A DNA stretch of 9,905 nucleotides from Chitinophagaceae bacterium (GTDB taxonomy: Bacteria > Bacteroidota > Bacteroidia > Chitinophagales > Chitinophagaceae), in NCBI GenBank assembly GCA_016786525.1, contig JAEUVW010000191.1, positions 1-9,905 of the forward strand. The letters run 5' to 3'. The notes below the pieces were generated by a model. It had not been told where the DNA came from and ran no database searches. It saw nothing but the letters and a program-made list of their open reading frames with translations. A program made the translations under genes and the position numbers. Positions 7,086 to 9,905 of this stretch are shown here, in pieces. Every line of letters starts with the position of its first letter. Within the stretch, counting starts at the first letter, position 1.

Positions 7086-7790
7086 GTGATAACAGACAGT
7101 CAACATAGCACGCCGGTCTATGCCGTGATCGTGGCCGGCGGACAAGGAACCAGGATGGGCATGGCCCTGCCGAAACAGTTTCTGCAGCTGGGTGGCAAAC
7201 CTATCTTATACCATACCGTCGCTTCCTTTGCCCGGGCCCTGCCCCAGGCACATATCGTGCTCGTATTGCCCGAACAGGATGTCAGCAAACTGCAGATGGT
7301 ACTGGAGCACTTTACCGACCGTATCGACATGACGGTAGTGACCGGGGGCAGCACCCGCTTCGACAGTGTCAAGAGAGGATTACAGTCTATTCCCAAAGAC
7401 TCGATCATATTGGTGCACGACGGCGTTCGCCCCTTTGTGAGCGACGCGCTCATACACCGCTGCATCCATGCGGCCCTGGAACATGGCGCTGCGATCCCCT
7501 CCCTTCCGGTAGTCGACAGTGTGCGTATGTTGGGTCAGGATGATCAGTTCGCCCCGGTAGACCGCAACAAACTGCGCATTGTGCAGACACCCCAGGCCTT
7601 TCGCGGCGACATCCTCCTGCCGGCATTCGAACAGGACTACCATATCGACTTCACAGACGAGGCTACAGTTGTAGAAAGCCTGCAGCATAAAGTATGGCTG
7701 GTGGAAGGAGAGCGGAATAATATCAAGATCACGACCCCGGAAGACCTGCACCTGGCCGAGAGCATCATCGCCCAGGGAAAGAATTTTTAA
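7086..7790 (+). CDS. ispD: 2-C-methyl-D-erythritol 4-phosphate cytidylyltransferase
   Basis: A 234-residue enzyme of normal length. It joins MEP and CTP to give CDP-methylerythritol plus pyrophosphate, the third step of the non-mevalonate (MEP) isoprenoid pathway, in the cytoplasm. Family motifs are in order: the CTP-binding loop 'VAGGQGTRMGMALPKQF' (16-32, with Arg23 and Lys30), 'VHDGVRPFVS' (110-119), 'VVDSVRML' (142-149), 'RNKLRIVQTPQAF' (160-172), 'TDEATVVE' (190-197), and 'VEGERNNIKITTPEDL' (206-221), whose Lys214 matches the MEP-contacting lysine. The start must be the GTG at 7086: an in-frame TAA lies at 7074-7076, no ATG lies between, and the next candidates fall inside the nucleotide-binding loop. 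No terminator is visible between it and the next gene 51 bp later, but that gene has its own -7 box. Confidence 0.96.
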   Translation: MITDSQHSTPVYAVIVAGGQGTRMGMALPKQFLQLGGKPILYHTVASFARALPQAHIVLVLPEQDVSKLQMVLEHFTDRIDMTVVTGGSTRFDSVKRGLQSIPKDSIILVHDGVRPFVSDALIHRCIHAALEHGAAIPSLPVVDSVRMLGQDDQFAPVDRNKLRIVQTPQAFRGDILLPAFEQDYHIDFTDEATVVESLQHKVWLVEGERNNIKITTPEDLHLAESIIAQGKNF

Positions 7791-7821
7791 AATCTACCCC
7801 GGCCCGTATCCTTTTAGTGCC

Positions 7822-7829
7822 TACTTTTG
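7822..7829 (+). promoter_or_regulatory. -7 box (TACTTTTG) of the envelope cluster
   Basis: A perfect TAnnTTTG match, 12 bp before the ATG at 7842, giving a very short leader. No TTG stands at the usual -33 distance. Its position shows that the upstream in-frame ATG at 7827 overlaps the promoter and is not the start. It probably drives the cluster from 7842 to the window end. Confidence 0.6.
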
Positions 7830-7841
7830 CTCATCCTGCCG

Positions 7842-8237
7842 ATGAGAAAGTTCACCGCGATAGTGCTCCTTTTTTGCCTCAGCTGCCAATGCGTGCTGAA
7901 GCTTTCTATCGTCGCCTGGTTTGAGCTGAACCAGGAATATATCGCCGCCACCTTGTGCGAAAACCGCGATAAGCCCGAACTGGTCTGCTGCGGTAAATGC
8001 GTACTGACCAAACAACTCAAAAAGGCAGACGATACCGAACAGCAGGACAAGAAAAACACACAGAGCAAGGCAGAGCAGCACAGTATGGTCGTTTACGTAC
8101 TGCCGTCTGAGGCCGGGCAACCGCTCCACTCATCCGCTTATAAAGACCTGCAGGTACAGAATCCTGTAGTTCCCGCACACTTTACAGTAGCCGTACTTTC
8201 ATCAGTATTCCACCCACCGGGCAGCAACATCGCCTAA
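7842..8237 (+). CDS. Small Cys-rich envelope protein, CENRxKP..CCGKC type
   Basis: A 131-residue protein. An N-terminal hydrophobic segment (about residues 4-27) contains Cys12, Cys15 and Cys17 and is a signal peptide or membrane anchor. It is followed by Cys39 in 'LCENRDKPELVCCGKC' with Cys49, Cys50 and Cys53, then a highly charged Lys/Asp/Glu/Gln-rich stretch (54-80). The C-terminal 50 residues include His80, His96, His113 and His124 and end 'FHPPGSNIA'. From memory, small Bacteroidota proteins with the CxN(R/K)xxPxxxCxGKCxLxKxL pattern are common next to metal-related genes, but none has an assigned activity. The Cys set suggests metal binding or redox chemistry at the envelope. The ATG at 7842 is preferred to that at 7827 because of the -7 box at 7822-7829. 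It is the first gene of the cluster. Confidence 0.78.
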   Translation: MRKFTAIVLLFCLSCQCVLKLSIVAWFELNQEYIAATLCENRDKPELVCCGKCVLTKQLKKADDTEQQDKKNTQSKAEQHSMVVYVLPSEAGQPLHSSAYKDLQVQNPVVPAHFTVAVLSSVFHPPGSNIA

Positions 8238-8273
8238 AAGATCTTTTCTGCCTGTAGCGCCTCTGTGCGCTTA

Positions 8274-8289
8274 CCTGCACCGCTGCAGG
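8274..8289 (+). other. Short intergenic hairpin
   Basis: CCTGCA and TGCAGG form a 6-bp stem with a CCGC loop in the 80-bp gap between the Cys-rich protein gene and the outer-membrane protein gene. No T-run follows, so it does not look like a terminator. It may be an RNA processing or stability element, or chance. No -7 box is seen in this gap, which fits read-through from the upstream promoter. Confidence 0.3.
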
Positions 8290-8317
8290 CTATTGCTTAC
8301 TGTAATTCAATTCCGAT

Positions 8318-9229
8318 ATGCATTTACTGTATCGTGCTGCCTTGTTGCTGATAGCAACAGGCGGCACACTGAGCGCGCCCGCCTGCGATGTCTGCGGCGG
8401 CGGCACAGGCATACAAGGGCCGGGGCTGTTCGCGCAGTTTTCCGGGCACTTTGCAGGCCTGCAACTGCTGCACAGCGCTACCTCGGCGCGTCACCCGTCC
8501 TTATTTGCCGGTAAGCCGGACGAAGTATCCAGCCAGCACTATACCACCGTGCAGGCCTGGGGACGCTACCAGCTGAGCAAACGCATACAGCTGGCAGGGA
8601 TACTGCCTTATAGCAGCAATCAAAACCGGGATCCCCTGCTGCGCACGCAAAGCGGTCTAGGCGATGCGGTACTCCTGGCCTATGTTTCCCTTCCCCTGGA
8701 TGGAAAGCAGGGTACTGCAAACAAGCTGCTGCTCATCGGCGGCGGTGTGAAGCTGCCCACCGGACAATACAACAGCAGCGGCACGGAGACCATCCCCGCC
8801 CTGCAAACCGGTACCGGCTCCTGGGACTTTACCGGCAATATCAGCTATACCCGCCGCTACACCCGCTGGGGCTATAATGGCGATCTTGCTTACCTGCTCA
8901 CCACGGCAAACCGGGAGCTGTACAAGTATGGCAACCGTATGAATGCCAGCGGGCTGGTATTTTACCAGTTCACCCCGGGTTCCTTCCGTATCCTGCCCCA
9001 GGCAGGGCTCAGGGCCGAATATACCCTGCACGATTACGACAACTATGGTAAAAAATGGCTGAATGAACAAAGCGGCGGCACTGCTGCTTTTGCTTCCGCA
9101 GGCCTGCAGGCTTACTTCAAAAAACTGGGCCTGAGGGCCATGCTGCACCTGCCCTTTTACCAGCACCTGAGTGCAGGCTATGTACACAGTACCGCACGCA
9201 CCGAAGCGGGTATTTTTATTTTATTTTAA
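8318..9229 (+). CDS. Outer-membrane beta-barrel protein with N-terminal CDVC motif
   Basis: A 303-residue protein with a signal peptide (about residues 1-22); the mature chain would begin at or near Cys23-Asp-Val-Cys26-Gly-Gly-Gly. The rest alternates polar and hydrophobic residues, is rich in Tyr/Gly/Thr, has repeated strand-turn patterns ('WGRYQLSKRIQLAGILPYS', 'DFTGNISYTRRYTRWGYNGDL') and ends in Phe, all typical of outer-membrane barrels. From memory it matches the Bacteroidota 'transporter' family with an N-terminal CDICGCxxG motif, followed by a 'GILPQFxxHFxGLRY'-like segment ('GLFAQFSGHFAGLQL' here, 36-50). Members are often found with copper- or metal-related genes. This copy has CDVCGGG, so it would lack the third Cys. 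The substrate is unknown. The next gene starts 15 bp after its stop. Confidence 0.82.
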   Translation: MHLLYRAALLLIATGGTLSAPACDVCGGGTGIQGPGLFAQFSGHFAGLQLLHSATSARHPSLFAGKPDEVSSQHYTTVQAWGRYQLSKRIQLAGILPYSSNQNRDPLLRTQSGLGDAVLLAYVSLPLDGKQGTANKLLLIGGGVKLPTGQYNSSGTETIPALQTGTGSWDFTGNISYTRRYTRWGYNGDLAYLLTTANRELYKYGNRMNASGLVFYQFTPGSFRILPQAGLRAEYTLHDYDNYGKKWLNEQSGGTAAFASAGLQAYFKKLGLRAMLHLPFYQHLSAGYVHSTARTEAGIFILF

Positions 9230-9244
9230 AAAACACACTTAAGA

Positions 9245-9643
9245 ATGAAGAACTATTTAATTTTATTACTGCTTACTCTTTCCGTCACCCTGCCTTCCTG
9301 CCAGAAAAAGGATATCGATGCCCCTGACCAGGAAAAACTGACCCTGCAGATCAGCAAGCCTGCAGAAGCCCAGGCCTTTCGTCAGAACGATACGGTATGG
9401 ATCCTTGCAAAGGCAGCTTATGTCAGCCAGTTGCACGGATATGCCTTACAGCTGACAGACACTGCAAACAAAACGGTCTACCTGGACATCACGGAACACG
9501 TACACGGGTCGTCCTTTGACATCGACACCTTTTGGGTCAATACGGCAAAAGCGGGTTCGGCGCTCCAGCTGCAGCTCACCGCAGAGATAGACCACGAAGG
9601 CAATGAGAAAACAAGCAGCGTTCATTTTACATCACAATTATAA
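9245..9643 (+). CDS. Small His-containing lipoprotein
   Basis: A 132-residue protein with a lipoprotein signal: Lys2, a hydrophobic core and the lipobox 'LPSC' with lipidated Cys19, followed by 'QKKD', usual for Bacteroidota lipoproteins. The mature part is a beta-rich, Ig-like domain: 'LTLQISKPAEAQAF' (32-45), 'DTVWILAKA' (49-57), 'LHGYALQLTD' (63-72), 'HVHGSSFDIDTFWVNT' (85-100) and 'AEIDHEGNEKTSSVHF' (113-128). The pattern of strand, HxH, FWVN, strand, DHxGN, strand resembles DUF4625-like Bacteroidota lipoproteins, but I am not certain of the family. His64, His85, His87, His117 and His127 could form a metal site. The position directly after a CxxC outer-membrane protein supports, but does not prove, metal handling at the outer membrane. 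It lies 15 bp after the barrel gene and 22 bp before the next. Confidence 0.78.
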   Translation: MKNYLILLLLTLSVTLPSCQKKDIDAPDQEKLTLQISKPAEAQAFRQNDTVWILAKAAYVSQLHGYALQLTDTANKTVYLDITEHVHGSSFDIDTFWVNTAKAGSALQLQLTAEIDHEGNEKTSSVHFTSQL

Positions 9644-9665
9644 ACCCACAAAAAAAGATACAGTT

Positions 9666-9887
9666 ATGGAACACCCGATCAAAACAATTTTGAAAGCCCT
9701 CGGCATTGTGCTGCTGGCGGCGCTCCTGTTCAATACCCTACCCCAGATCAGCCGCAGCTTCGGAAAAGAAGAATGGTTGCTGACCATCGGCTTCTCGGTA
9801 TTGCTGGCCATACTCATGCTGCTGCAGGTCTATACCAGCTCCGGCAAACTGATCCAAAAAACAATTGTAAACCCCTCAAAACAATAA
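9666..9887 (+). CDS. Small two-helix inner-membrane protein
   Basis: A 73-residue protein with two predicted membrane helices, about residues 8-25 and 37-55, joined by a short charged loop ('RSFGKEEW') and followed by a basic tail ('KLIQKTIVNPSKQ'). There are no Cys or catalytic motifs; the only His is His3. The start at ATG 9666 is chosen because it gives a compact membrane protein 22 bp after the lipoprotein stop; the longer in-frame start at 9603 would overlap the lipoprotein gene and add a polar extension. I do not recognise the family. Its place in the cluster suggests an accessory role for a membrane partner, perhaps the truncated gene that follows. Confidence 0.65.
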   Translation: MEHPIKTILKALGIVLLAALLFNTLPQISRSFGKEEWLLTIGFSVLLAILMLLQVYTSSGKLIQKTIVNPSKQ

Positions 9888-9897
9888 AGTAAACACT

Positions 9898-9905
9898 ATG
9901 AAAAA
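9898..9905 (+). CDS. Start of a further cluster gene, cut by the window edge
   Basis: An ATG at 9898 followed by AAA-AA lies 10 bp after the stop of the two-helix protein. The Met-Lys-(Lys) opening is typical of a signal-peptide start and fits the tight spacing of the cluster. Only two codons and part of a third are visible, so nothing can be said about the product. Confidence 0.45.

Noticed and set aside
8236..8247. The palindrome AAAAGATCTTTT overlapping the stop of the Cys-rich protein gene
   Set aside because: With a GATC centre only four A-T pairs could form, too weak for a terminator. As a 12-bp A/T palindrome it is readily expected by chance.

Overview
The window looks like chromosomal DNA from a Bacteroidota bacterium, probably from the Chitinophagaceae or a related group. 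Three things support this. Several starts are preceded by the Bacteroidota -7 box TAnnTTTG rather than by Shine-Dalgarno sites. One protein ends in a type IX secretion (T9SS) sorting domain. Several proteins belong to families found mainly in this phylum (DUF4476, a CDxCG-type outer-membrane protein, a 'CENRxKP..CxGKC' small protein). The family-level placement is a guess from protein style and a moderate-to-high G+C content. I see no IS element, prophage, CRISPR array, tRNA or rRNA.

Layout. Positions 1-671 (+) hold the 3' part of a gene with a C-terminal DUF4476 domain. It ends at a 33-bp perfect palindrome followed by a strong hairpin terminator, which also serves the convergent operon. That operon (3422 down to 791, minus strand) encodes a membrane-anchored, probably haem-binding two-[4Fe-4S] protein, a DinB-like metal-binding protein and a CCG-domain Fe-S protein of the HdrB/GlpC/LutA type. 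The two Fe-S proteins together resemble a quinone-linked heterodisulfide-reductase-like (HdrC/E plus HdrB) electron-transfer complex with unknown substrate.

A 233-bp divergent region separates it from a plus-strand pair (3656-6563): a 300-residue secreted protein of unknown function, then a 659-residue T9SS cargo. The cargo has two fibronectin-III-like segments around a gingipain (peptidase C25)-like core whose catalytic His and Cys positions appear to be replaced.

Next come two housekeeping genes: rpsT (6687-6941), with a textbook Bacteroidota promoter and its own terminator, and ispD (7086-7790), which must use a GTG start. From 7842 to the window end runs a tight plus-strand cluster: a small Cys-rich envelope protein, an outer-membrane beta-barrel protein with a CxxC at its mature N terminus, a His-rich lipoprotein, a two-helix inner-membrane protein, and the first codons of a further gene. 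This set looks like an envelope metal-handling (possibly copper) module. It is the least explained part of the window, although the metal role is inferred.

No gene-free stretch exceeds 300 bases. The longest gap is 3423-3655.
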